From the NCBI GenBank assembly GCA_963969365.1, contig OZ017749.1, forward strand, positions 1,674,001 to 1,738,000: DNA of 64,000 bases. The letters run 5' to 3'. This DNA comes from Asterochloris sp. CNOR1. Its lineage: Eukaryota; Chlorophyta; Trebouxiophyceae; Trebouxiales; Trebouxiaceae. The notes under the pieces were generated by a model. It ran no database searches, had not been told where the DNA came from, and worked only from the letters and a program-made list of their open reading frames with translations. Shown piece after piece: positions 47,201-57,800 of this stretch; the first letter of the stretch is position 1, and the number at the start of each line of letters is the position of its first letter. Position numbers and translations under genes: made by a program.

Positions 47201-48138
47201 AGGTTCAGGCGAGGGTTTGCATCCAGCTGGCGCATGTCCTTCACCATCTGGTAGGCCACGGCAGCTGGCATCTCCGACTGGGGCATCCTGCACAGTGGGC
47301 CTGCCAGTCGGGCAGTGGCAGCAGGGGCAGCACTAGCGACAGCACTTCAAGCAGGGTTTAAAGCTGACATGCAGCATCTTGCATGCCTAAGCGCGGCATC
47401 CTGCAGGGACTGCAGCGGAGGTGAGTGGCTGCAGCCGCACATGCATCCCGCTTCAGAGCCTGCAAAGGGGGCATGCAGGTTTTGGTCGTGACACATGATG
47501 GCAATGCTGGCGTCCCTCTGGCACCTGGAGGGCAGCAGAAGGCATCTGGGACAGCGTCGTCTTACAGGATGCAGCCTCGGCCATTGCCTGCAGGCCAAAG
47601 CACCTGCCATCTCTGAGGGCGGCACAGTGCAGTGTGATGCTGTGTCGTATACAGTTTCAACCTGTTGTTGCGTCAGCACCCTGCAGGATAGCCAGTTGCA
47701 CCTGCAGCGGGCACAGGCAAGCAGCCTGCGGTGGACAAGTCTAGGGCAGCTAGGCTGTCGAAGCCTGCGCAGTGTGCAGGGAAAGCCGCAGTGGCGAGTT
47801 GATTGGACGGCTGTCAGGCTGATGTCCAGGCTGCCACATGGTCTGCACCCTTGAATGGCATCGACATGCAGCATAGCCAAGTGTCATCATGCGCGCTGTC
47901 CAGAACTGGACAGCAGGCAGGTGCTCTGCCCACACGCAGCACATCTAAGTGCGTTGGAGATGACGCCACACTGATTGGTTGCTGCCACAAACCTATTCTT
48001 TGGAGCAGACTCCACATTGAAGCGGGAGGCATAGGGGCTGTCCAGCCACAAATCATTTCCCTCGTTAGAGACTTTGCCTGTGGCTGAGGCCTTCTCCAGG
48101 GCCTTGGGCTCTTCCAGTTGGCGGGCGCGCTTTGGCAT
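41225..48138 (-). CDS. GAD: Glutamate decarboxylase (PLP-dependent)
   Basis: Converts L-glutamate to GABA and CO2 in the cytosol. The start at 48138 gives [11 protein letters not shown]. Exons in order read: [59 protein letters not shown] (near 47130); [17 protein letters not shown], then [18 protein letters not shown] (near 46420); [20 protein letters not shown] (near 45660); [15 protein letters not shown] (near 45090); [15 protein letters not shown] (near 44790); [16 protein letters not shown] (near 44440); [14 protein letters not shown], whose Lys (44346-44348) is the PLP Schiff-base residue; [16 protein letters not shown] (near 43800); [17 protein letters not shown] (near 43370); and [16 protein letters not shown] (near 42280). 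The final exon ends [20 protein letters not shown] and more His/Lys-rich residues. That tail has no Trp, so the plant-type calmodulin site looks absent. Confidence 0.95.
45177..45218 (+). repeat. Near-pure C tract (G tract in the GAD pre-mRNA)
   Basis: About 40 bases that are C except for single G, A and T interruptions, inside a GAD intron. On the transcribed sense strand this is G-runs broken by single bases, a sequence able to form G-quadruplexes. It is also a likely place for assembly length errors. Confidence 0.85.
46484..46815 (-). repeat. Three copies of a GAD splice acceptor and exon start
   Basis: The true acceptor near 46500 (minus strand CCCTGCAG|GTGTGTTGCCATGCTGG) has copies near 46612-46660 (CCCTGCAG, GTCTGCGCCATGGTAGCTGC) and 46778-46812 (TCTGCAGGAGGTGCCGC, TATGCTGGCTGCC). 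The copies lie upstream, inside the preceding intron, about 130 and 300 bases away. Confidence 0.65.
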
Positions 48139-48695
48139 TTTTAATCACCTGCAGGGTGGGGGTTTTCAGAGAATACATATGGGGGAAGGGGGTCAAGTCT
48201 CAGCCACCTGCATGCAGCTGTAGCCTGTTTTTGGTGACTGCAGCATCACTTCCTAGGATCTGCTGTTTTGGGGCTTACCTGCATGATGGCAGACACCTCA
48301 GGCAGACTGAGCTGCATTGCCATGCATGCCTGACTGCCATGCAGAGATGCTGATGTGATCATATTCGCTTGGCATCAGAACAGGCCATGACGCTGCACAT
48401 CTTGACGCATTTGTGGCCTGTTGAGACGCTGCAAGAAGCGATCGATGGGGGAAGCGATTATTGGGCACTGGCAGGATGAGTGCCATCTCTGGTGGCGCAC
48501 CTCTTTGGTGAGCTTCGGGTTTCCGGCTTCCTCTCAGATGCTGGCAATTGATCTGGATCCTCAAGATCAGTTAGGTTCATCTCCCAATTTCATTGACTCT
48601 TCAAATTCAACGGTCCCTCTGCTTTGCCAACAACCAGGCTGAGTTGATGTGTGCCATCTCTGCTTGCCACCATCCCTCCTCTTGTGTGTGGGTTG
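48139..48695. promoter_or_regulatory. Upstream region of GAD and 3' region of the gene before it
   Basis: 557 bases without a supported gene. It should contain the GAD promoter and leader and the 3' UTR of the co-oriented gene ending at 48696. Several open frames cross it but none shows splice context or a recognisable motif. No core promoter element was identified. Confidence 0.4.
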
Positions 48696-50164
48696 TTATT
48701 TCTTGCCTTTACATGGGGCTGTTTTGCTGACCTCCTTTTTTTTGCTGAAGCCAAAGAAGCTTGACAGCTTTTCCCCAAGGGGAACCTCGTCTTCGTCGAC
48801 CCAGCCATTGTCCACATAGCCACCCCGCAGGTCGAACCTCTCCCCCTCATCATACTCAGGCAATCCTGCAGGGGCAGCTCGTGTTGCAATGGAGGATTTG
48901 CACAACAATGGACTTGCATGCAGGCATGCTGCTGCCGGCAGAGCAGCCTCACCAAATGGAGCTATTGGTACAATAAATCTGCAGGGTGCCGGGGGCAGCC
49001 ATTCAGCGAGGGCAGGCAAGATGGCCAACAGAGCCGACACAGATTGCAGGAGTTGAGCTGCGACCAGGGTGCATGAGAGGGAAGAGTAACCTCGACAGGG
49101 CCCACGCCAAGACCAGAGGCAGGCATGCTGCCTGCAGATGGTGCTCCAAGCTTGCCTTACCGAAAGCCAGACCGCTCTTCCTCCCCCCTCGCCAGCTTGT
49201 CTCTTTTCTTCTGTTCCCTTCGCTCATCATCAACCTGCAGAAAAATGACAGAGTCTCTGACATGCTCTCTTTGAGTTCTGTGCCTTAAAATCAGGCCAGA
49301 GCACCTGCTTGGCATCTGACGTGATACTCTGCTGCAAGCCCCACGATTCCTGCGCAGTACCTGAGGTATGCCGTGGCAGTAGAAGCATACCTGACATGCC
49401 AGACAGGTGCTGTGGGCAGGCAGCAGAAGGGACAACAGAGTGCCAGGCACATGCTGCAGGCATATACTGAAAGGACATAGGGGGCTGTGCAAGGGCATGT
49501 GGTGGGGTGGGCAACTTTAGCCTCAGCCATTGAAGTCTCACCTGCTTCTTGTAGGCGGGGTCTCTGATGTACTTACTGGCGAGGGCTCGACGGTCCTTGA
49601 CTTTCTGCAGCAGGAGAGGCCACATTGAGCAGCTGTTGTGCCTTTGGACATGCAGCAAAGCATGGCATGCCGGCAAGAAGAGTTGCTCCTAGCTGCACGG
49701 CGCACCTGCTGCCAGCTGCCGTCCCTGCGCTTCTTCAAAAGCTCCTGCAGGTCAATGACTGAGCTGGAGCATGCATCCTGGCATCAAACGCGCAGGAATG
49801 AAGCCACTCTCACTGTCTGCTCTGCGACATGCTTTCTCTTACTTTCTGGAGCTCAAATTGCTCCTCCCTCTCTGCTGCTCGCTCCTCTTTTGTCCCCCTG
49901 CACAACTTTGCAACATGAGGACCTGTGCCATGCAGCAGCCTGGGAGTTGTCTGAAAAGCTTGCCCACCAGCCAAATAAGGCCTGAGTGCCGCAGTGCTGC
50001 CTTGCACTCCTTGTGCTCCTGCATTGCACGACATATATCGCTGCAGCAGCTCCATCATGTTAGCGCTCGGAAGTGCTCACTGTCAATCCTCACTTTGAGG
50101 TGCGGGTCGAGGGCCTCAGAACAGCGCCTCTTATGTACTGGGTGTGACCTGGAACAGCCTGCAT
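48696..50164 (-). CDS. Unnamed small charged protein, probably organelle-targeted
   Basis: No family recognised. Met 50164 begins MQAVPGHTQYIRGAVLRPS, a basic Ser/Thr-rich leader suggesting plastid or mitochondrial import. Exons downstream read DICRAMQEHKECKAALRHSG; TKEERAAEREEQFELQK; ELLKKRRDGSWQQ; KVKDRRALASKYIRDPAYKK; DDERREQKKRDKLARGEEER; and a last exon GLPEYDEGERFDLRGGYVDN, then WVDEDEVPLGEKLSSFFGF and a Lys-rich end (stop at 48696). The middle is a continuous charged helix. The GERFDLRGGYVDNGW block is the part most likely to be conserved and would make the best search query. Donors (gtgagg, gtgcgc, gtaagg) are canonical. The first junctions are tentative. Confidence 0.65.
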
Positions 50165-50340
50165 GTCTGCAATGTCCGCCCTGACGTTGCAATATGCAAA
50201 ACTGTAAAGAATAGAATTTAAATGCCTCATCAAAGTGCAAAGGGGTGCAGGACAAGGAGGGAGGGAGATCAGCTGTTCATGGTATCATTGGCAGTCATGC
50301 TGCAGGTCACCAGCTGCACAGTATTGAGACAATAGAGGTG
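50165..50340. other. Short gap between the TLC gene and the next co-oriented gene
   Basis: 176 bases between the TLC stop and the next start codon on the same strand. Nothing recognisable. Confidence 0.35.
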
Positions 50341-51789
50341 CTAATTGACTTTGCCATGAGCAGAGGTTGCCTTGGCATGAATAGCCACTGGCTGGCCTGT
50401 CAGCCGTGCTGGCAGCTCGCTGCCGCAAAACTGAAGTACCCCCTGGAGGGCTTGGGGATTGAGTCGCCGTTTGACAGACGCCCAGAGCATGAGGCAGTTG
50501 AAGCCACAGAGGCCCATTTGTGCCAGTGTCACGCTCCATCTGTCATACCAAGCTGCGTCCTCCAAAATGCTCCAAAACTTGAACTGCAGAAGCAGGAAGC
50601 AGCAGTCAGCACCAGAGTTCTGACAAGCTGGCAGCCCAGATCAGCACTCAGACAGCGTGGCACTGCTACCCTTACCACGAGGTATGGACTCAGCGCAAAT
50701 CTAACAGGGAAAAACGTTGCCCAGTACACGCAGTTGAGCAGATTCCAAAATTGTGGGAACTGCCGTCTGGCAATCTGCAGCAAAAAAGGAACGCTCAATG
50801 CTTGAGTCATGCGACGCTAGGGCGGAAGGGCATCTGCGCCAAAGTTTTAACAGTCAAGCAGGCTTCACAGCCGTTGATGCCATCCAAGGCATCTGTCAGA
50901 CAGTAGCAGCTGAAATTACCAGCAAGGCAGTGTTGAGCTCGACAAGAGCATCAACACAAGTCCAGTAGGCAAAGTCTGGATGCCGCAGGGGGAAGACCAG
51001 CAGCACCAGCGTGATGGCATGATGGCACAGGATGACTGCAGCAGCAGGCAGGAAGCCTCAGATAGATGCTGGGAAGCCACTCAGCGCGCCATGCCAGTCT
51101 TGGAATCTTTCTGACTTGATGCCAAGAGGATCTCAGGGCTTGTGGCTGGCAGCAAGGGTTTGTGCAGCGCTGGGTGCAGCATGCAGGACTGGCTGCAGGC
51201 ACCTGCTGCCACCTGCACAGGACAGCATGGCAGGGCGGCCTACCTGATGGAAGGCTTGGCAGACATTGGGGCTGCCACGCAATCCAAATAAAGTCTGCCA
51301 CAATATAGAGAATCTGCAGACAGGGTGGAGCAATCAGGCCAGCAGGAAACACAGGCATGCCAGCCACCTTACCATGGCTGCTGTGACCGTGAAGGGATCA
51401 AACCAGCCAAGGAGCCCAGACACAGCCATCACAGAGATGAGGGGCAGGGCTAAGAGATTCAGGTAGTCGTGCAGCTGCACAGCAGAAGTCCTGTCCCTCT
51501 TGATTTTCATGTCAGAATCTTTAAGTTGCTTCTCTGCTTCTGACTCTGGTATCACGGTGCCTGTTAGGTGCGGTAGACGCCAGATCGAGGCTCCAGTGTC
51601 AGATGCCTTTAGAATCCACCCATTTGGACAAGGGGAAACATTTGTTGACCAGGATAGCTGTCTCCAAAACCCTAGAAGCACAAAAGCCGTAAGGCAGTCA
51701 GAACCACTGGATGCAATTGAATTCTCAAGGCCGAGAGGAGTCATGGGGCGATGCTGAGAAGCCTCTAAAGCTTCCCTAGGAAGAGGCAT
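50341..51789 (-). CDS. TLC-domain (TRAM/LAG1/CLN8) multi-pass membrane protein
   Basis: TLC-domain proteins are ER or Golgi membrane proteins that synthesise or sense lipids such as ceramide. Five exons: 51373-51789 (139 codons, MPLPREALEASQHRPM to FDPFTVTAAM); 51244-51313 (ILYIVADFIWIAWQPQ); about 50960-51040 (VILCHHAITLVLLVFPLRHP, then ALVELNTALL); about 50685-50780 (RRQFPQFWNLLNCVYWATFF, then PVRFALSPYL); and about 50580 to the stop at 50341 (FKFWSILEDAAWYDRW, then LGCFNC-like helix, ending AHGKVN). The His pair in LCHHA and the E-x-N-T of VELNTA are the usual TLC hallmarks, and five or more hydrophobic segments are visible. Length is about 300 residues. The long N-terminal exon before the domain is not typical. 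It lies 90 bases after the lipoxygenase stop. Confidence 0.78.
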
Positions 51790-51879
51790 GGGGGATGGAA
51801 AGAGTGAAAGGCTGCTACACGGCAGGCATTCGGCTGGTAGCACTTATGCCATTAGTGTCAGAGCATGATGACGGCCTGC
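51790..51879. promoter_or_regulatory. 90-bp gap between the lipoxygenase stop and the TLC gene start
   Basis: Both genes are on the minus strand. The lipoxygenase 3' UTR and the TLC promoter cannot both fit without overlap, so the TLC promoter probably lies within the last lipoxygenase exons, or its start codon is further downstream. Confidence 0.5.
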
Positions 51880-54800
51880 TCAGATAGAGATGCTGTTGGG
51901 CACGCCCCAGCCACGGCGCCCCTTGACAATCTCCTTGGATGGAACTGAGGGACGCAAAATGGTGTAGTCTGGGAAGCGCGCTCTTTTCTGCCTGCAAGAC
52001 AGCACTCTCAAGACACCAGCTTGGCGCGTGAGACTGTGTGCGCCATGCTCTAGTTCAGAAGGACGCATCGAAGGCACGGGCACAGGCAAACGGGATCTCA
52101 CACATGCAGCTGGCGCTGCTTTGCTCCAGCACATGTCACGCATAGCTAGCATGCCAGCTGGCCCCTGAGCCGACCCCTTATTGTGCTGTTCAAAATTGTC
52201 ATGAGGCATCCCAGAGGCTGACGTCAGCCCTGCCCTGACTGCTTGTGTGCGCTGCAGCAGCAAGCTGCAGTACAAACAACATGGCAAGCAGGCAGGGGCC
52301 TGCATCTCTCCTCATTGTGGTGGTCCACCACCTGGCAGCAGACCTTCAGCCAGCACAATTGGCTTCTGAGTGGTGTGCTCCCCCACAGCAATGGTTGCCT
52401 GCTCATAATGCTATGGGTTTCAGCATCTTGGAGGCGGGCGCTGCACCTGCCCTCTGGACTGTCCACAAGCGGACATGTGGTACCGGGAGGCAGGGGCTGT
52501 ACCTGCTCTCGTTGCGCTGACTGGGCGGCCCCCACAGGCCACGCCTTTGTCGCCTCAGATCATGCAGCTGCTGTGCAATGCAGCAATGGGTCATCCATTG
52601 TCCTAGGGTGCTGCAGCTGTCCTTGTTGCAGCAGGGCATGACCTGATGGCAGGTTTTGCATCAGCATGAAGATGTCCTGCCCCTAAACAGCTAAGGTGGC
52701 TGGCTCCATCTGTTCTGAATTGAGCTGCTGTCAGGGTTCAGGTGCTGCACGATACCTGCTCCAGACAAGAGGGCACTGGGGGGCTGCACCTGTCTTCATT
52801 GCGCTGGGCCATGACCTGGTCGCAGCGCGACAGCTCCACGCAGAAGGCGTCCCACTGCTGCAGCACCTGCTGCCCCATGGTCCATCCAGCGGGGCGCTGG
52901 TGCAGGTACTGCTCGTCGGGGTCATGTGTTGATAACAGCTCCAGGGCTGCCATCAGGGCAAGCGTCTCCTCCTGCACGTGCTCAGCACAGTCAGAATGGC
53001 TCAAGAGCTTGTCAGCTTGCCCAGGCCGTACAGGGCATCATTGGTCCATCTCCAGCACTGCCAGGCAGCACTTGTCCCTGCATGGCAGGCGCCCAACTCC
53101 AATTGCAGGCAATTGGAGTCTCCTGCGGCAGATCTGCACAAACGATTTGTCACCGCGCAGGATGGTGAGGACAGCAGGGCAGTAACAGCGCTAGGCAGGG
53201 CAGGTCTCAGACTGTGGCTTCTCAACATGTGCTCAGGCAGCTGCCACCCTGGCAGACACGAGAGACGGTCCAAGGGATTGCGTGCCAGCGGCAGGCAGAC
53301 TTTTACGTGTTTCTGTGCGGCATTGAGTTGTTCAGCCTGTGCTGCACACTATCAGGACATGTCTGCATTGGAGGGACCGACCATGACCAGCATGCCTGCG
53401 CTGCTCAGCAGGGCCGCATGCTGGCCTCAGTCGGGGAAGCTGCAGCCCTGCGGGCAGGCCATCACCTTGCTGGGCAGGCTGTCCAGGAGCTGCCGGTCCG
53501 GGTTGTACAAGTTCTCAGGGCTCTTGAGGTCGCCCGGCTCCAGCATGGGGCTGTGCATGATGGTGGGATGGTTGGGCATGAAAGACCTGCACCAGCAATG
53601 TAGCAAGGTGGGCATCGTGAAGCATCCAGATTGATGTCACACAGTCCTGGAGCAGGAGCTGGTGGCTGCAGTGCCGCAGGGAGTGAGGCATGGTGCGCCT
53701 GCCACAGTCACGCTGGCGTGCCAGAGTTCATAGATGCCAACAGCATGCCCAGCGTTGACGCAGAAAGTTTGCCCTGGATCCAGAACAGTGCTGCTTCAGA
53801 TGCTGGCAGCAGGACTGCAGAGGCAGGAGAAGAGCATCATGTCTGTCCCCAGTCACACGGGGCATTCCAGGCAATGCAACAGCTGCCGCAGGCTGCCACA
53901 CAGAGCACCATCGGCAGCGGATTGCATCTGTCCCCTACCAGTCTGGGACCACAGGGAAGGCAGGCTGAACCTGGCGCGTCTGCACAGTCCATGCTGCTCG
54001 CAGGAGAGAATAGGCAAAAGGCTGCTCACCCGTAGTCATACTGCCCGAAGTTGACGGCTGCATGATGGCAGGACCCCATCCAGATGATGGTGCTCAAAAT
54101 GAGGGCCAGGTCCTGCGGGTGCAGCAGGCACTATTCAAACGTCTGCAGCATGCCTCATGGCTCCTCAGGGCCACACAGCCTCATGCGCTGCAGTCTCCAC
54201 ACACAGCAGACAGACTGCAGCTTTGCTCCCAGCATGCCATCAGGTGAAGCCTGCCTGCAATGATACACAAGGCAGCTTGAGACTCTGTAAAAGCACGATG
54301 ACGCAGCCCCATGACGGCCCCTTGACTGCAGCCTGCAGCTGCGCCCCGCCTGCCCGCAGGGCTGCGGGCAGACCCAGCAGCAGATCCAGTCCTCTGCAGT
54401 CTCAGGCAGGGCCACCTCTTGCCAGATGCCTGAGCCCAGCCCCTAGCACTTATCTGATGCACTACCCAGCACGTCGGCAGCAGCCAGCCACCCCAGCACC
54501 CTCAAGCGGGTGCCCGCCCCTTTCCCCAGCCCTTGTCCGGCATGGCAAACCAACCCAGCCTGTCTGCAGCGCTCATCACGTGCAGGAGCTGTGCACGCAC
54601 CTCGCGCATATAGTGGCTGTCACATAACTACCCAGCACTCCGGCCGCAGAGCCCATGCCCACCTCTGTACCCTCAGGCTCAGGCCATCCCTCTGCCTTGT
54701 CCCTGTGCCCCTCCCTCACATCAGCCCACCACGCCTGCAGCTCTGCGTCACCAGCCAGGTCAGCAGGTCCCTGGTAGTAGATCCTCACATAGCTCTCAGC

Positions 54801-57800
54801 CCACCCATGGATGGCCTTCCACAGCAGGATGCCGTCTGCTGCAAAGGGGTAGTCGTCAAACAGCAGCCTGCAGGCAGCATGCTTCCCCAGTCATCTACAT
54901 GAATGGCACCAAGGCAAGGTCATGTGGCTGCGCAAGTGAGGATCCCTGCACAGAGCAGAGTTCGTACAACATTGCAGGCTGCACCTGTAGTTCTTGCCCT
55001 TGAAGGCGAAGACCTCATCGCTCTCAGGGCTGTCAGAGGTCTCCATGACCATGCCCCTGCACGTCAGGCACAAGCATAAAAGGGCAGCAATGCAGGGAGG
55101 CGCTCAAGTGGAGGCACCAGAACACGCTGACCTTGCGATCAAATTGGCAGGCAGTGCTTGTCCTTCAAATGTCCACAACTTGCCATATACAATGCTGGAG
55201 AGGCCCATGGCATATTTGCCTGCAGTTTGCAGGTCACGGGTCTTCAAGTGATGCATGCAGCTGCAGCTGCAGAGAGCCAGATGCTGGGGGCAAAGCACTG
55301 GGTGACCTACAGCATTTGCAGTGTCTGACGCACTACTTGCACAGCACAAGCAGTGCGCATGCAGAGCCTGGGTGTGCTGCCTGTGCACACACACAATCTA
55401 GCGTACCATATTCAAACCTTGCCCACACACTTACCACCAAAGAAGTTCTTCTCAATCAGACCGCTGCAGTTGACGAGGGTGCCACGAGCCTGTGCGTTTA
55501 TCTGCATGGTGTAACGCAGGTGGGGATGCAGGAGGCGGTGCAGAGGGTGCTGAGCTGATAGCTGGCGGTTTGTTGCAATGACATAAGGTTCCTGGCAGCC
55601 GTGAGTCTGCAGCCTGCACAGCACAGAGCTGTTTCTTCGACAACATGCATCCACGTGGAGGGAGACTAGCAAAGCCCCAAACAGAGACATGGGTCAGGGA
55701 TGGCACCTAGCAGGGTCTGAAGCAAAAGCTGCTGTGCAGCGTTTGCTGCTGGCAACCTAACTGGTCCCTTCCAGTGCTCATGCTTACCAACTGAGAAGGC
55801 AGCGAACAGACAGGTGGAGCTGGTGCAATGTTGATTGCATTCTGACTGTCTGCTGCCAAGCAGATGTCTGGCAGGCAGACTACACAGGGCGCCAGGCACA
55901 CATGCAGTGCTGGCAGTGGGGCTCACCAGTGGCTGATCAGCTGGTGCCAGCCAGCATCCACACATCTGAAGTGGGCCTTGGCCATGCGCCACACCTCAGG
56001 CTCCATCTGGGGCGTGTACACCTGCAAGCCAGATGCACAGCAGAGGTCAGAGAAGCCATCAGTGAAACCATGTAGATGTGCAGGCAATGCAGCTGTACTT
56101 TCAGGGAAATCAGCACGGGTCAGCAGCAGTCCAGTCGTGACTTACAGAGGCATAATGCCTTGCGCACCTTTGCATCTGTGTCCTTGTCTGAGGTGCTGAG
56201 CTCGATGGCGACTGGCACCAGGTGGTCCAACTTACTGCGCCTGCACTGCAGCAGCTTGCGTCCAACAAGGAAGGAATTTGACTCTCATACCACATTTGTC
56301 AGGAGGGCGCAAGAGTAGACAATTGGGTCGCAGCTTGTTGCAGGAGAAAGGGGCTTCAGCTTCCAGCCAGGATTTATAGTTCACCTGAACAGCATGCATC
56401 GTGCAGCATAGACATGCGTGTTGCACTCTGTGCCGTCCCCGTGCAGCTTTTGGTTGTTGATCTCCTCAATGTAGGGCTGCATGCAGCAAAGGAGCAGTAC
56501 ATACGTCTGCTTCAGGCAGTGCCCAGACAACCAGGGCGACATATATCAGACAGGCTCAATGGGATGGGCTCTGGGAAAGGCAAGACTGCTGGCTGTCCAT
56601 GTGTCCACATGCAAGTAGCATGCCATAGGGCAGCTGGAAGAGGCTTTCAGATCAGCCAAGCTCTTGCCTGCAACAGGCTGTAGTCGACCTTGAAGAGGCG
56701 CCCGCCCTCAGCCAGGAGATCCTGCGGGGCAGAGTGCAGGCATTTGGAGCTCAGGCTAGAGCCTGCAGATGCTGGAGGCACAAAGAGCAGGTGGCCCTAA
56801 GGCTTGCACTCATAGAGCAGGCTTGGCTAAGCAATGTGGCCAAGCAGGGTCTACTGCCACCTGTCAGCAAGGGCCACAAAGCGATGTCTTTGCACACAAA
56901 CAGGAAATCCCTGTGCAGCATCACAGTCCAGAGTCGCAAGCCAAAGACATCACACTCTGGAGAATCGCAGCTTTGTACATCAGATAGTGACTGAAGTGGA
57001 CATGGTCCACCACCCAGGCAGCAGCACCAAATAGGGGGAAGATCATTGCATTGGCCTCAAACACCGGTGCGAACCTGGCTGCTCTCTCTGCCGCCTCAGA
57101 GACCTGGGTGTATCCCAAATAGCAGCGCCTTCCGTTAGAGCGCACATTGGTGACTTTACCGTGACAGCGCGTCACGTAGCTCATACAGGATATCAGCGCC
57201 GACATCCCTACACTCACCTTGACAGAGCGCCCCTCCAACAGCTCAGCCACATGATCCTCTGTGATGGTGCCAAAGGGCACCTCAGTGGCAGCCTCAATGA
57301 CGCAGGGGTGCATGCCACTCAGCATCTGACGCCCAAGCTCCACATCCTGGTCCCAGGCAATGTTTCGATCTGCAGCAGCCCAGGCAATGCATTTTTGGCT
57401 GTGCACCTGCTCTGTTGGGCCCTGCCAGATCTGAGGCTGCACAGCACACGGCCGCCCAACTGCAAGTACCTTATGCAGTTGCAGAAACAGGCATTGTGTA
57501 TTGGGACGTGCAGCACAGCCATAGCGCCTAGCATGAAGCCACCTCTGCCGATTTGCTGCATATCGAATGATGCAAGGGCGCATGATGCCCAGCAATCTAT
57601 AATTTCAATACAGGTTCTGGTCCAGAAGGATCTGGATTTTTGCAAAGTGTCGTCGCCGCTCAGAAGAAGTTGGACATCAAGTCAGCCCTGCTTGTGGCAG
57701 CCATGCCTGGCTTGGCATGGGGCCGCCCCAACCCAATGGCTATATACAATGTTGTGCAGTGCGCCTCTGCAGGGGCTTGCACTTGTCACGGACTGCAGCT

